Shown here in pieces: positions 26,224 through 35,776 of a stretch of DNA of 64,000 nt. The stretch is from an uncultured Myxococcales bacterium. GTDB lineage: Bacteria > Myxococcota_A > Polyangia > Polyangiales > Polyangiaceae. The stretch spans positions 1 through 64,000 of the forward strand of contig CALFNG010000399.1 of NCBI GenBank assembly GCA_937902985.1, written 5' to 3'. A program made the translations under genes and the position numbers. The notes beneath the pieces were generated by a model that saw only the letters and a program-made list of their open reading frames with translations, was not told where the DNA came from and searched no databases. Numbering within the stretch: position 1 is the stretch's first letter; every line of letters starts with the position of its first letter.

Positions 26224-26877
26224 ATGAAACTCAGCCAGACGATCGCGCCCGCACTTGCGGCGCTTCTTGTCACAGCGTGCGCCTCGCACTCGACCCACGC
26301 GGCCGCGCCGGACCGAGCGGAACAGGCCGAAGAAGACAAGCAGCACGCGGAGGACAACGCCCGCCAAGCGAGGGTCGACGCCGAGAACGCCCACGCGAAC
26401 TCCGTGGACGCCGCGCGTGCCCAGCACGAGGCAGACGTCAAAGCGCAGTATGCCGCCCAGGAGGCGGCGCAGGCCGAGCGCGACGCGCAGCAACAGCCCT
26501 CGGGCGTCACCGAACCGCAGGCCGGCGATGGCCGGATCGTCTCCGTGCCCGCGCCCGACTCGGGCGTGTCGTTCGCGACAAAGAGCGCGGACCTGAGCGG
26601 CGACGACAGAGCACGCCTCGATGATCTCGTGGCCAGCCTGCGCGCGCACCCCGCGCAGCGCGTGGTCATCAAGGGCTACGCCGACGACACCGGCTCCGAC
26701 TCCACCGACGCCCAGCTCTCCCAGCAGCGCGCCGACGCGGTCGCGCGCTATCTCGAGAAGAGGGGCGTATCGAGCGACCGGATCGCCACCAAGGTGGGCA
26801 CGTGGAGCAGGACGAGCACCGACGACGTCAGCCGCCGGCGGGCGCTTCATCATCGCGTCGAGATCATCGTCAAGTGA
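26224..26877 (+). CDS. OmpA-family lipoprotein (Pal-like)
   Basis: 217 residues. Lipoprotein signal with lipobox LVTAC (Cys19), then a charged alpha-helical region of about 75 residues (heptad-like, Ala/Glu/Gln/Asp-rich) as in Lpp/YiaD-type spacers. A C-terminal OmpA/MotB peptidoglycan-binding domain follows: [12 protein letters not shown], then [20 protein letters not shown] and the RADAVARYL block, with the diaminopimelate-binding Asp and Arg residues. It would tether the outer membrane to the cell wall. A strong AAGGAGGAG site lies 6-7 nt before the ATG. A 7-bp hairpin follows the stop. Confidence 0.9.
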   Translation: MKLSQTIAPALAALLVTACASHSTHAAAPDRAEQAEEDKQHAEDNARQARVDAENAHANSVDAARAQHEADVKAQYAAQEAAQAERDAQQQPSGVTEPQAGDGRIVSVPAPDSGVSFATKSADLSGDDRARLDDLVASLRAHPAQRVVIKGYADDTGSDSTDAQLSQQRADAVARYLEKRGVSSDRIATKVGTWSRTSTDDVSRRRALHHRVEIIVK

Positions 26878-26888
26878 CGGCTCTCCCG

Positions 26889-26909
26889 AGGGCGCGCAGT
26901 CGGCGCCCT
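26889..26909 (+). terminator. Hairpin after the OmpA-like gene
   Basis: AGGGCGC, loop GCAGTCG, GCGCCCT: a perfect 7-bp stem starting 12 bp after the stop codon, without a long T run. It also covers the end of the RtcB remnant on the opposite strand. Confidence 0.45.
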
Positions 26910-27588
26910 TGATGTTCGCTACGGGGTAGAGGCGGTTGGCGACCCGGGCGATTCCCGCGGCCTCGAGCACCGCGAGGACCTCGTCAAGGTCCTTGTAGAC
27001 GTGCGCGCACTCGTCGAGCGGCACATGGCGTTGGTTTCCGACGATGCCCTCGACGGTGACCCCCGCGAATGCTCGCTGCACCGTCGCCATCTCGGCGTCG
27101 ATTCGGTCCTGCTTGTGCCCGAACTTTCGCTTCGCTTCGCTTCGCCTTGCCGCGGGCGAGGAGGCGCCCCGAGCCGTGGTTGACGCTGCACGCGCTCTGG
27201 TGCGCTCCGAACCGGTGGCGACCCGCCGTTCGACCCCCCGCACCCAGCGCTCGCGCGCGTACTTGCCCGTGACTGCGCCCGCCATGCGGTCGGCCTTCAT
27301 GTAGAGGACGCCGCACGAGATGTCGTAGCCGGAGCCGCCCTGAATGAGAGTGTCCTCGGTCACGATGACGCTTCCGACGGGCACGCCGTAGCCCACGTGC
27401 ATGTCGGGCATCAGGTACGCGCCAACGACCCCCTCGAAGCTCGCGCCGCTCGCGATCTGCTGCCACACCTTCTCTTCGGAGGCCGCGAAGAGGGCCTCCG
27501 AGAGATAGGCATGCGCCTCCACCTTCATGCTCCCGACCCTGGGGAGCACGTAGTGGCCGTCCGACACGCTCTGCGCTGCGTATTTCAA
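26905..27588 (-). pseudogene. Decayed RtcB-type RNA ligase gene
   Basis: The first part reads like the RtcB N-terminus (VGAYLMPDMHVGYGVPVGSV, then GGSGYDISCGVLYMKADRM, the metal/guanylate region). About 27215-27140 the active-site block SACSVNHGSGRLLARGKAKR appears in a different frame. The first frame then resumes with FAGVTVEGIVGNQRHVP, VYKDLDEVLAVLEAAGI and YPVANIKGAD, the usual RtcB C-terminus. Roughly 230 residues of about 400-480 remain, with two frame changes and at least one large internal deletion. It cannot make a functional ligase. Confidence 0.7.
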
Positions 27589-27621
27589 GGAAAAATGACT
27601 ATCCCCTCAGGTCGGTCCACG

Positions 27622-27667
27622 AAAAAAACGACGAAGGCCGCCTCGGGGAGCTCCCCGGGCGGCCTCT
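27622..27667 (-). terminator. Orphan intrinsic terminator or attenuator facing left
   Basis: A 14-bp GC stem with one bulge (27636-27665, core GGCCGCC pairing with GGCGGCC) is followed on the minus strand by TTCGTCG and seven T (27628-27622). It is the strongest intrinsic-terminator shape in the window, yet no intact minus-strand gene lies upstream of it. It ends 34 bp before the start of the RtcB remnant, so it may have been that gene's attenuator. Confidence 0.6.
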
Positions 27668-27731
27668 TCGCACGCTCTCGCGAGTGAAAAATTGTGCCTA
27701 GGGGGCCAGCGTTCGCGGTGCGGAGGACGAC

Positions 27732-27755
27732 ATGGTTAGCTCGCTCTCTTTCTGA
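27732..27755 (+). CDS. Possible 7-residue leader peptide
   Basis: A consensus GGAGG (27722-27726) precedes an ATG that opens a 7-codon frame (MVSSLSF, stop TGA), 142 bp ahead of the alpha/beta hydrolase start. Strong Shine-Dalgarno sites are uncommon here, so a translated leader is possible; chance is also possible. The rest of 27589-27896 holds only the hairpin described separately. Confidence 0.25.
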   Translation: MVSSLSF

Positions 27756-27896
27756 CTGACGCGCGCGGGCGATCGTTCATTCACGTGGACTGACGATTCG
27801 CCGCGGCCGTAGGCTGACCGCGTTCCGCGAGCACCTTCGGGAGGCTCTCGTGGACTTCACTTCCTGGGGCCACGGCCCGGAGCATCCGAACACCGC

Positions 27897-28676
27897 ATGT
27901 TGAGACAAGGATCCGGGCCGCCCCTCGTGCTTCTCCACGGCGTCCTCGGTGCCGAGGGTATGTGGCGGGGCGTTATCCCCATCGTGTCGCGCCACCACGA
28001 CACGATCGCGCCGACCGCGCTCGGCCATCGCGGAGGCCGGTTTCCGACCGAGCGGCCGACGCGCATCGCCCACGTGATCGACGACGCCCAGAGGCTGCTC
28101 GACGAGCTGAGGATCGAGAAGGCGCACTTCGCGGGCAACTCGATGGGCGGTTGGATCGCCCTCGAGCTGGCTCGGCGCGGGCGGGCGCTCTCCGTGTGCG
28201 GCCTGTCGCCGGCGGGATGCTGGCCTCCGCTTCTCGACGGCGCGACGCGACCTGCCGCGAGGGCCCTCGGTCGCGCCGTGCGCGACACGCGCTCGGGTCG
28301 CGTGCTCCTGCCGCTCCTCGCGCCCTTCGCCCGGTTTCGCCGGTGGGCTTTGCGCGCGACCGCGGCCCACGGCGATCGGGCGAGCGCGCGCGACCTCCTC
28401 GAGCTCGCCGACGACCTCCTCGGGTGCGCCGTCAGCCGCGATCTCCTCGCCACGAACGAGCATCTCGAACCGCTGGACCCTCTGCCGTGCCCCATCACGC
28501 TGGCCTGGTCGGCGAGGGACCGCATCTTTCCGGTCGCGGTCAACGGAGAGCTCGCGCGCGAGCTGATTCCGGGCGCTCGTTTCATCGTGCTCGACGACGT
28601 CGGTCACGTTCCGATGATTGACGACCCTGGCCTCGTCGCCCGGACCATCCTCGAGACCACGCGCGTGTCATTCTGA
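27897..28676 (+). CDS. Alpha/beta-fold hydrolase
   Basis: 259-residue serine hydrolase. Oxyanion-hole motif LLHG, nucleophile elbow GNSMGG (Ser), acid Asp in SARDRIFPV and catalytic His in DVGHVPMIDDP make a complete triad. No signal peptide, so cytoplasmic. It could be an esterase, an epoxide hydrolase without the second Asp, or a C-C hydrolase; the sequence does not decide. Only 4 bp separate its stop from the TonB-receptor start, so they form an operon. The N-terminus is short before the first strand, and a non-ATG start upstream is possible. Confidence 0.88.
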   Translation: MLRQGSGPPLVLLHGVLGAEGMWRGVIPIVSRHHDTIAPTALGHRGGRFPTERPTRIAHVIDDAQRLLDELRIEKAHFAGNSMGGWIALELARRGRALSVCGLSPAGCWPPLLDGATRPAARALGRAVRDTRSGRVLLPLLAPFARFRRWALRATAAHGDRASARDLLELADDLLGCAVSRDLLATNEHLEPLDPLPCPITLAWSARDRIFPVAVNGELARELIPGARFIVLDDVGHVPMIDDPGLVARTILETTRVSF

Positions 28677-28680
28677 GGGC

Positions 28681-31080
28681 ATGTTCGCCCTGGGCTTCGC
28701 GGCCGACCTGGCGGTCGCGACTCGCCCGGCGATCGCGCAGACCGCGGGCACGCCCCAGCCGAGCCCCGTCGCCGCGCTCGAGCCGCCGCGTCTGCTCTCG
28801 GCGACCGTGGTCGCTTACCCCGACGGCGCCAGCGGCGGCGCGACGGTCCTGCTCATCGTCACCGTGAACACTGATGGCACGGTGCGCTCCGCGGTTCCAA
28901 CCGAGTCGCACGAGCCCTTCTCGGGCGTCGCCAGCGCCGCCGCACGGTCGTGGCGCTACGAGCCGGCGATGCGCGGCGGCAAGCCCGTGGCGGCCCTCAT
29001 TCGTGTCGCGATCGAGTTTCATCCGCCGGAGCCGGCCCCGCCTGCGACGGAACCGCTGCCCGAGGCTCCCGCGCCGAGCGCGACTCCCGCGGCCACGGCC
29101 ACCGCCTCTTCGCAACCCCCCGACGAGGTCCAGGTACACGGCGCTCACGAAGAGCCCTCGCGCACGGCGACACTCAGTCGCGCCGAGATCCGGCAGATCC
29201 CGGGCGCCTTTGGCGATCCCTTCCGCGCGATCGAGATCATGCCGGGCGTCACGCCCATCGTGTCGGGATTGCCCTTCTTCTACATCCGCGGCGCACCGCC
29301 CGGGAACGTCGGCTACTTCCTCGACAGCATCCGCATTCCCTACCTGTTTCACGTCGCCGTGGGGCCGTCGGTCGTTCACCCCGCGCTGGTCGATCGCGTC
29401 GACCTCTACCCCGGCGGGTACCCTGCCCGCTTCGGGCGGTTCGCCGGCGGCGTCGTGTCGGGCAAGACCGTCGATCCCGCCGAAGACGTGCACGGCGAAT
29501 ACAACGTCCGCGTCGTCGACGCCGGCGCCTACCTCGAGGCGCCGTTCGATGCCGGACGCGGCACCGTGCTCCTCGGCGGGCGCTATTCGTACACCGGTCT
29601 CGTCATCTCGCTGTTCTCGCCCGACACGGTGCTCTCGTACTGGGACTACCAGGCCCGCGCGACCTACGATCTCACGCCGCGCGACCGCATCGGGGTCTTC
29701 GCGTTCGGGGCCGACGACTTCCTCGGTCAGAAGGCGGCGGGCACGACGACCACCGTCTTCGGCGCGCAGTTCCACCGGGTCGACGTGCGCTACGACCACC
29801 GACTCGCGGGCGACGGCACCCTTCGCACCGCCGTCACGCTCGGCCAGGATCTCACCGACGTCGGGGACGGACAGTCGACGCGTGACCGCCTGGTCACCGC
29901 GCGCACCGAGATCGCCTACCGCGTGTCGCCCGCAGCGCTCGTGCGCGCCGGCGTCGACGCCGAGAGCGACACCTACGACATCGTCACGAACACGTTCGTG
30001 CTTCCGCCGGGGCAGGCGGCGTTCGCGAGCACGTTCTTTCCGTCGCGAAGCGACCTCGCGACCGGGCTCCGCGGCGACGCGGTCTTCACCGGGCTTCGCG
30101 GGCTCGAGGTCACGCCCGGCGGGCGCCTCGACTTCTTCGCCTCGAACGGCGCGACGGCGGTGGCGGTCGACCCCCGGCTCGCGGCCCGCGTGACCATGAC
30201 CGACCGCGCGCACCTCTTGTGGGCCATGGGCCTCGCGCACCAGCCGCCGTCGTTCACCATCCCGATCCCGGGGTTTCAGCCGGGAGGGCTCAAAGGCGGC
30301 CTGCAGACCGCGGTGCAGGAGAGCATGGGCGTCGAGTGGGACCTGGGAGGCGCGACGACCGCCACGGCGACGGCGTTCCACAACGGGTTCTTCGACATGA
30401 GCGACGCGCTGGGCGTGATGCCGCCCCAGACCAGCGGGTGCGCGCCGGGTTCCTTTCCGAGCGACACGCTCGCCGGCGACCCGGGCGGACTGCCGCGAGC
30501 CAGCACCTGCACGCCGCGCTTCGCGGCGGGCACGGTCGGCACCGACCGCAGCGGAGGCGGCGGACAGGCGGCGAGTGGCCGCGGCGACACGCAGACGGTC
30601 CAGGCGCTCGAGACGCGCACGAACGGCACCGCCTACGGTCTCGAGCTGTTCGTGAAGCGAAGGCTCACCGAGCGGGTCGGCGGTTTTCTCTCGTACACGC
30701 TCTCGCGCTCGACGCGCAACTACGGGAACCAGAGCTTCGTGTCGGCGTTCGATCGCACCCACGTGCTCAACGTCGCGGCCGCATACGACCTCGGTCGCAA
30801 CTGGCGCGCGGGGGCGCGCCTCACGTTTTATACCGGGCTGCCCAAGGCGCCGAACCCGACCGACTCGAGCAGCCGCCTCGCGCCTTTCACGCGCCTCGAC
30901 TTGCGCCTCGAGAAGCGCTGGCAGCTCGGCCGAAAGACGTGGATCTCGTTCGTCGCCGAGTGGATGAACGCGACGCTGAGCAAAGAACAAGTGGGCACCA
31001 GCTGCACGTTGCAAGGGTGCACGGCGATGACGGTCGGTCCGATCACCATCCCGAGCCTCGGGGTCGAAGGAGGATTCTGA
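28681..31080 (+). CDS. TonB-dependent receptor with N-terminal TonB-like C-domain
   Basis: 799 residues. After a signal-like N-terminus ending around AIAQ, residues about 35-115 resemble the TonB C-terminal domain (ATVLLIVTVNTDGTVRSAVP, SWRYEPAMRGGKPVAALIRV). A Pro/Ala linker, a plug domain (RAIEIMPGVTPIVSG, FYIRGAPPGNVGYFLDSI, DLYPGGYPARFGRFAGGVV) and a 22-strand-type barrel follow, ending near WISFVAEWMNATL and a terminal Phe. It would import a large substrate across the outer membrane. The built-in TonB-like domain is known in myxobacteria but unusual elsewhere. The stop overlaps the next ATG by one base. Confidence 0.88.
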   Translation: MFALGFAADLAVATRPAIAQTAGTPQPSPVAALEPPRLLSATVVAYPDGASGGATVLLIVTVNTDGTVRSAVPTESHEPFSGVASAAARSWRYEPAMRGGKPVAALIRVAIEFHPPEPAPPATEPLPEAPAPSATPAATATASSQPPDEVQVHGAHEEPSRTATLSRAEIRQIPGAFGDPFRAIEIMPGVTPIVSGLPFFYIRGAPPGNVGYFLDSIRIPYLFHVAVGPSVVHPALVDRVDLYPGGYPARFGRFAGGVVSGKTVDPAEDVHGEYNVRVVDAGAYLEAPFDAGRGTVLLGGRYSYTGLVISLFSPDTVLSYWDYQARATYDLTPRDRIGVFAFGADDFLGQKAAGTTTTVFGAQFHRVDVRYDHRLAGDGTLRTAVTLGQDLTDVGDGQSTRDRLVTARTEIAYRVSPAALVRAGVDAESDTYDIVTNTFVLPPGQAAFASTFFPSRSDLATGLRGDAVFTGLRGLEVTPGGRLDFFASNGATAVAVDPRLAARVTMTDRAHLLWAMGLAHQPPSFTIPIPGFQPGGLKGGLQTAVQESMGVEWDLGGATTATATAFHNGFFDMSDALGVMPPQTSGCAPGSFPSDTLAGDPGGLPRASTCTPRFAAGTVGTDRSGGGGQAASGRGDTQTVQALETRTNGTAYGLELFVKRRLTERVGGFLSYTLSRSTRNYGNQSFVSAFDRTHVLNVAAAYDLGRNWRAGARLTFYTGLPKAPNPTDSSSRLAPFTRLDLRLEKRWQLGRKTWISFVAEWMNATLSKEQVGTSCTLQGCTAMTVGPITIPSLGVEGGF

Positions 31081-31691
31081 TGAACACGACGACGACGCTT
31101 CCGGTTGTGGCGCGGTTGACGATGCTGACCCTGACGGCGGCCGGCCTCTCGTGCGGCAGCAGCGGCGCTGCGCCCGCCGCCGCGGCGGCCTGCGACGCGT
31201 CGTGCCGGGACGCCGCGGCCCTCCTGGGCCTGCGCGACGCGATCAAGGAGGTCTACAACATCGGGCTCTCGGGTCAGCCCACCGGCGTCGAGGACGCGGC
31301 GGTGCCCATGTGCCCCCTGGGCGGCACGGCGACCGTCTCCGGCCACGCGACGTCGAATGCGAAGCAAGGGTCGACGAGCGTCGACCTCATCTACGTGTTC
31401 GATCGCTGCGGGTACTCGAACATCGACACCGATCCGACGCAGGTGTTCTCGCTCACCCTGACGGGGACGATCTCCGAATCGGGGACCATCGCCGTCCAGC
31501 CCTCGACGACGACGGCGCTCGTCTTCCAGAGCGCCTCGATGACGATCACCGGGACCGTCTACAGCCCGCCGATCCCTTACGACGCCAGCGGGGCTGGTGG
31601 CGACGGCGACGCATGCACCGTCATGCTCGGACAGAACGGAAACGATCTCGCCGGGGCGCTCTGCGGCCGGAGCGCAGGCGTGACTCTCTGA
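31080..31691 (+). CDS. Lipoprotein in the TonB-receptor operon (203 aa)
   Basis: Signal peptide with lipobox-like GLSC at about residues 22-25, an Ala-rich spacer, then an unrecognised beta-rich domain (TATVSGHATSNAKQG, VDLIYVFDRCGYSN, FSLTLTGTISESGTI) with six Cys. It starts in a TGATG overlap with the receptor gene, so it is translationally coupled. It may be a surface-exposed partner of the receptor, as SusD-like proteins are for SusC, although it has no SusD similarity (inference). Confidence 0.75.
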   Translation: MNTTTTLPVVARLTMLTLTAAGLSCGSSGAAPAAAAACDASCRDAAALLGLRDAIKEVYNIGLSGQPTGVEDAAVPMCPLGGTATVSGHATSNAKQGSTSVDLIYVFDRCGYSNIDTDPTQVFSLTLTGTISESGTIAVQPSTTTALVFQSASMTITGTVYSPPIPYDASGAGGDGDACTVMLGQNGNDLAGALCGRSAGVTL

Positions 31692-31722
31692 AGGGACCAC
31701 GCCTTCGACACGTGAGGAGGTT

Positions 31723-31756
31723 GGCCGCAGAGGCCCGGAGAGCGCAGAGCCGTGAG
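31723..31756 (+). repeat. Single copy of the dispersed GCCGCAGAGGC repeat
   Basis: GGCCGCAGAGGC-CCGGAGAGCGCAGAG, 32 bp after the lipoprotein stop. Same family as 6572-6606 and the arms at 50784-50968. Confidence 0.6.
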
Positions 31757-32048
31757 AACGGTTGGTACCGAGCGTCTGGTGGGCGAGAGGGTCCACGTGT
31801 GCGATCGACCTTCGTGGCCCGCGGCGCTCGGGTCGTGGCGCAGTGGACCGTTCCCGGCGAGCACGAAGGTCCTCCCCACACCCGTGCGGTCGACTGCCGC
31901 CCAGAAAAACCCGGCCGGACGCGACTCCTGGCGAAACCGAACGGTCAGCTCGCACAAGGGCGAGGTCCGTCGCCGAGGAAGGCCGATCCGCTCGCCCCAG
32001 TGAGCCAATCGTCGGCGGCGTAGCTCGAACGGCTCCCTCGAGGAGCCC

Positions 32049-32156
32049 GTCGATCAACGACGCGACCCGATCAGCTCACCTGAGGAATCCGTCCCTCAGC
32101 GAAGTAGCCCGATCGGCTCGCCTGAGAGACCGGTCCCTCAGCGAAGTAGCCCGATC
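32049..32156. repeat. 42-bp tandem repeat (about 2.6 copies)
   Basis: Units start at 32049 (degenerate), 32091 and 32133 (partial); the last two share 24 identical bases beginning GTCCCTCAGCGAAGTAGCCC. The array lies just beyond the 3' end of the NADP oxidoreductase gene. The rest of the 489-bp space 31692-32180 has the dispersed repeat above and no gene I can support. Confidence 0.7.
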
Positions 32157-32180
32157 CCTCAGCGCGAACTCGCGCCGGGT

Positions 32181-32828
32181 TCAGGGGCGAAGCATTTTGA
32201 AGGCGTGGACCCAGTCGTTTCGCAACAAGCCGGGGATGCACCAGAGCATGCACAGCGGCTCGATCGCGCGCGCCCCCTCGACGGCGCCGCAATCTTCGCT
32301 CTCCCAGCCGAATTGCTCGAGGATGTCGCGCGCCACCCCCTTGGCGCCGGCGTCGTCGCCGCATATGAACATCGTCGGCCTGGTCGAGAGCTTCGGATCG
32401 ATCATGAGCGCGCTTCCCACGCTCGAGAAGGCCTTCACGAACTTCGCCGCGGGAGCCTGCTTCTGGAGCCGCTCCATGATCGACTCGTTCGGCCCCGTCA
32501 TGTAGGTGAGTACGCCGTTGACGGGCGGCGAGGCGGCGATCGGGTTGGTCGTGTCGAGCACGACCTTGCCGTTCAACCCGTCGCCGCAGAGGCCCACGGC
32601 TTCTGAGGCCCCCGAGCCTTTGACGGCGAGGACCACGATCTCTCCGAAGCGCGCCGCCTCGGCGAACGTACCCGTCGCGCCCTTGGCTCCCGCGCCCGCC
32701 TTCCAGTCCGCGAGCTTCGACGGATCGCGCGAGCCGCGCATCACCTCGAAGCCGTGCTTCAAGAAGCCGTCCGACAGAACCTGTCCGACCTGCCCGGAGC
32801 CAAGGACGCCTACTTTCTTGCTGGCCAT
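32181..32828 (-). CDS. NAD(P)-binding oxidoreductase (F420-dependent NADP reductase family)
   Basis: 215-residue Rossmann protein. GVLGSGQVGQVLSDGFLKHG at residues 5-24 is the dinucleotide motif, followed by MRGSRDP as expected for NADP phosphate binding. VVLAVKGSG, VVLDTTNPI and KAFSSVG are family blocks. The family includes coenzyme-F420:NADP oxidoreductase and FNO-like reductases using unknown acceptors. The start at 32828 is chosen by the domain; an ATG about 45 bp upstream is possible. No F420 biosynthesis gene is nearby. Confidence 0.85.
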   Translation of the reverse strand: MASKKVGVLGSGQVGQVLSDGFLKHGFEVMRGSRDPSKLADWKAGAGAKGATGTFAEAARFGEIVVLAVKGSGASEAVGLCGDGLNGKVVLDTTNPIAASPPVNGVLTYMTGPNESIMERLQKQAPAAKFVKAFSSVGSALMIDPKLSTRPTMFICGDDAGAKGVARDILEQFGWESEDCGAVEGARAIEPLCMLWCIPGLLRNDWVHAFKMLRP

Positions 32829-32919
32829 GGTCGAAGCGTCGGCTCGGGGACCGCGAACGTCAAGCGTCATCCCCCGCTCGCCCGCGCGTGAGGCAGGGCC
32901 CGAACCGGCCCCGGGCGCC

Positions 32920-33441
32920 TCAGCCGGCGCCGCGCTTCCGCGCCGCGGCGGCGGCGCGATCGAACTCCTTCTCGCTCGCCCCGAGGGCCACTTCGACGGC
33001 CATCGCGATCCGCTTGTCGCGCGTCGTCTCGGCGACGGCCTCTTCGACGGCGCGAATGATGTGGTTGCGCTTGCCGATCGGGAGGCGCTCGAACGGGCCC
33101 AGCACGTCGGCTTTGCGAAGCTCGTGGGCCAGGTCGTGCGGCACCGGATCCGCGACCGGGTTCTCGTCGACGCGAAGGACGATCCTGACGCGGTCGCCGG
33201 CCACGACGCGCGCTTCGCCGCGCGCGCGCGCATTGATGAGGAGCCGATGCCGTCCGCCGCCGCAAGGCACTATGCTGGCCCGCACCTCCGCGAGCCCATT
33301 CACCAGGGCGACGACGGGCACCGGCCCGCGCTTGCCGGTGGCGCGGCTGACCGATGCCGGGATCATGATGAGATGGAACCAGGAGCCCGCGGGCCGCTCG
33401 AGCCGCGTCGTGAACTTGAAGGTGCGGCTGGGCTTCGGCAT
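32920..33441 (-). CDS. DUF1905/YdeI-like protein
   Basis: 173 residues. The N-terminal half is the DUF1905 beta-barrel (FTTRLERPAGSWFHLIMIPA, PVPVVALVNGLAEVRASIVP). The C-terminal half is a YdeI/OmpD-associated helical segment (LPIGKRNHIIRAVEEAVAET, TRDKRIAMAVE). The function is unknown; YdeI relatives are linked to bacteriocin or polymyxin protection. ATG at 33441. It lies between the sigma-54 activator and the NADP oxidoreductase, all on the minus strand with gaps near 100 bp. Confidence 0.85.
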   Translation of the reverse strand: MPKPSRTFKFTTRLERPAGSWFHLIMIPASVSRATGKRGPVPVVALVNGLAEVRASIVPCGGGRHRLLINARARGEARVVAGDRVRIVLRVDENPVADPVPHDLAHELRKADVLGPFERLPIGKRNHIIRAVEEAVAETTRDKRIAMAVEVALGASEKEFDRAAAAARKRGAG

Positions 33442-33558
33442 CGCGTCGGAGCGCTCGACGGCGATTCTACCGGGATTCGCGCCCTCTCCTCGAGGGCGGT
33501 CAAGGCGGGCGCCCACGGGAGGCGCGTGGCCTCGCGGGGCGGGGCTCGCCTCGGCGGC

Positions 33559-35436
<1,878 letters not shown>

Positions 35437-35524
35437 CCCGGGAGTTTCGCACCGGCCGCGCGAGCGATCCACCCTCGATGAGCGCGACTCGCGGTCGCGA
35501 CACCTGAGCTGCAGCGCGTCATCC

Positions 35525-35541
35525 TGCTCCGTTTCGGAGCA
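35525..35541. promoter_or_regulatory. Candidate upstream activating site for the sigma-54 activator
   Basis: TGCTCCG-TTT-CGGAGCA, a perfect palindrome with 7-bp arms, centred about 152 bp upstream of the -24 element. That is a usual distance for an enhancer of an AAA+ activator. Symmetry is seen; the binding protein is inferred. Confidence 0.5.
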
Positions 35542-35683
35542 ATGCCGATCGCGGAGTGTTCGCGCGTGGTGCATCGGGACGCCAGCACGCGGACCGCGAG
35601 TCGTGGCTGAGTCCGCCCGTGTCGCGCCGGATATCGCCGAGTTGTATGGGGACCGTCCGGCTGGACGCGGAATGACGCGCGTT

Positions 35684-35699
35684 CGGCCCGTGCCTTGCG
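35684..35699 (+). promoter_or_regulatory. Sigma-54 (-24/-12) promoter for aldehyde dehydrogenase
   Basis: CGGCCCG-TGCC-TTGCG against the consensus TGGCACG-N4-TTGCA. The invariant GG (35685-35686) and GC (35697-35698) are exactly 12 bp apart. Start predicted near 35710, giving a leader of about 65 nt. The divergent AcoR-type activator supports it. Confidence 0.65.
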
Positions 35700-35776
35700 A
35701 CGGGAGACGACGGACACGGTGACCGACGCAATCGAACTCAGCACCGACCAAACAAGCTAACAAGCTGGAGGGATCC

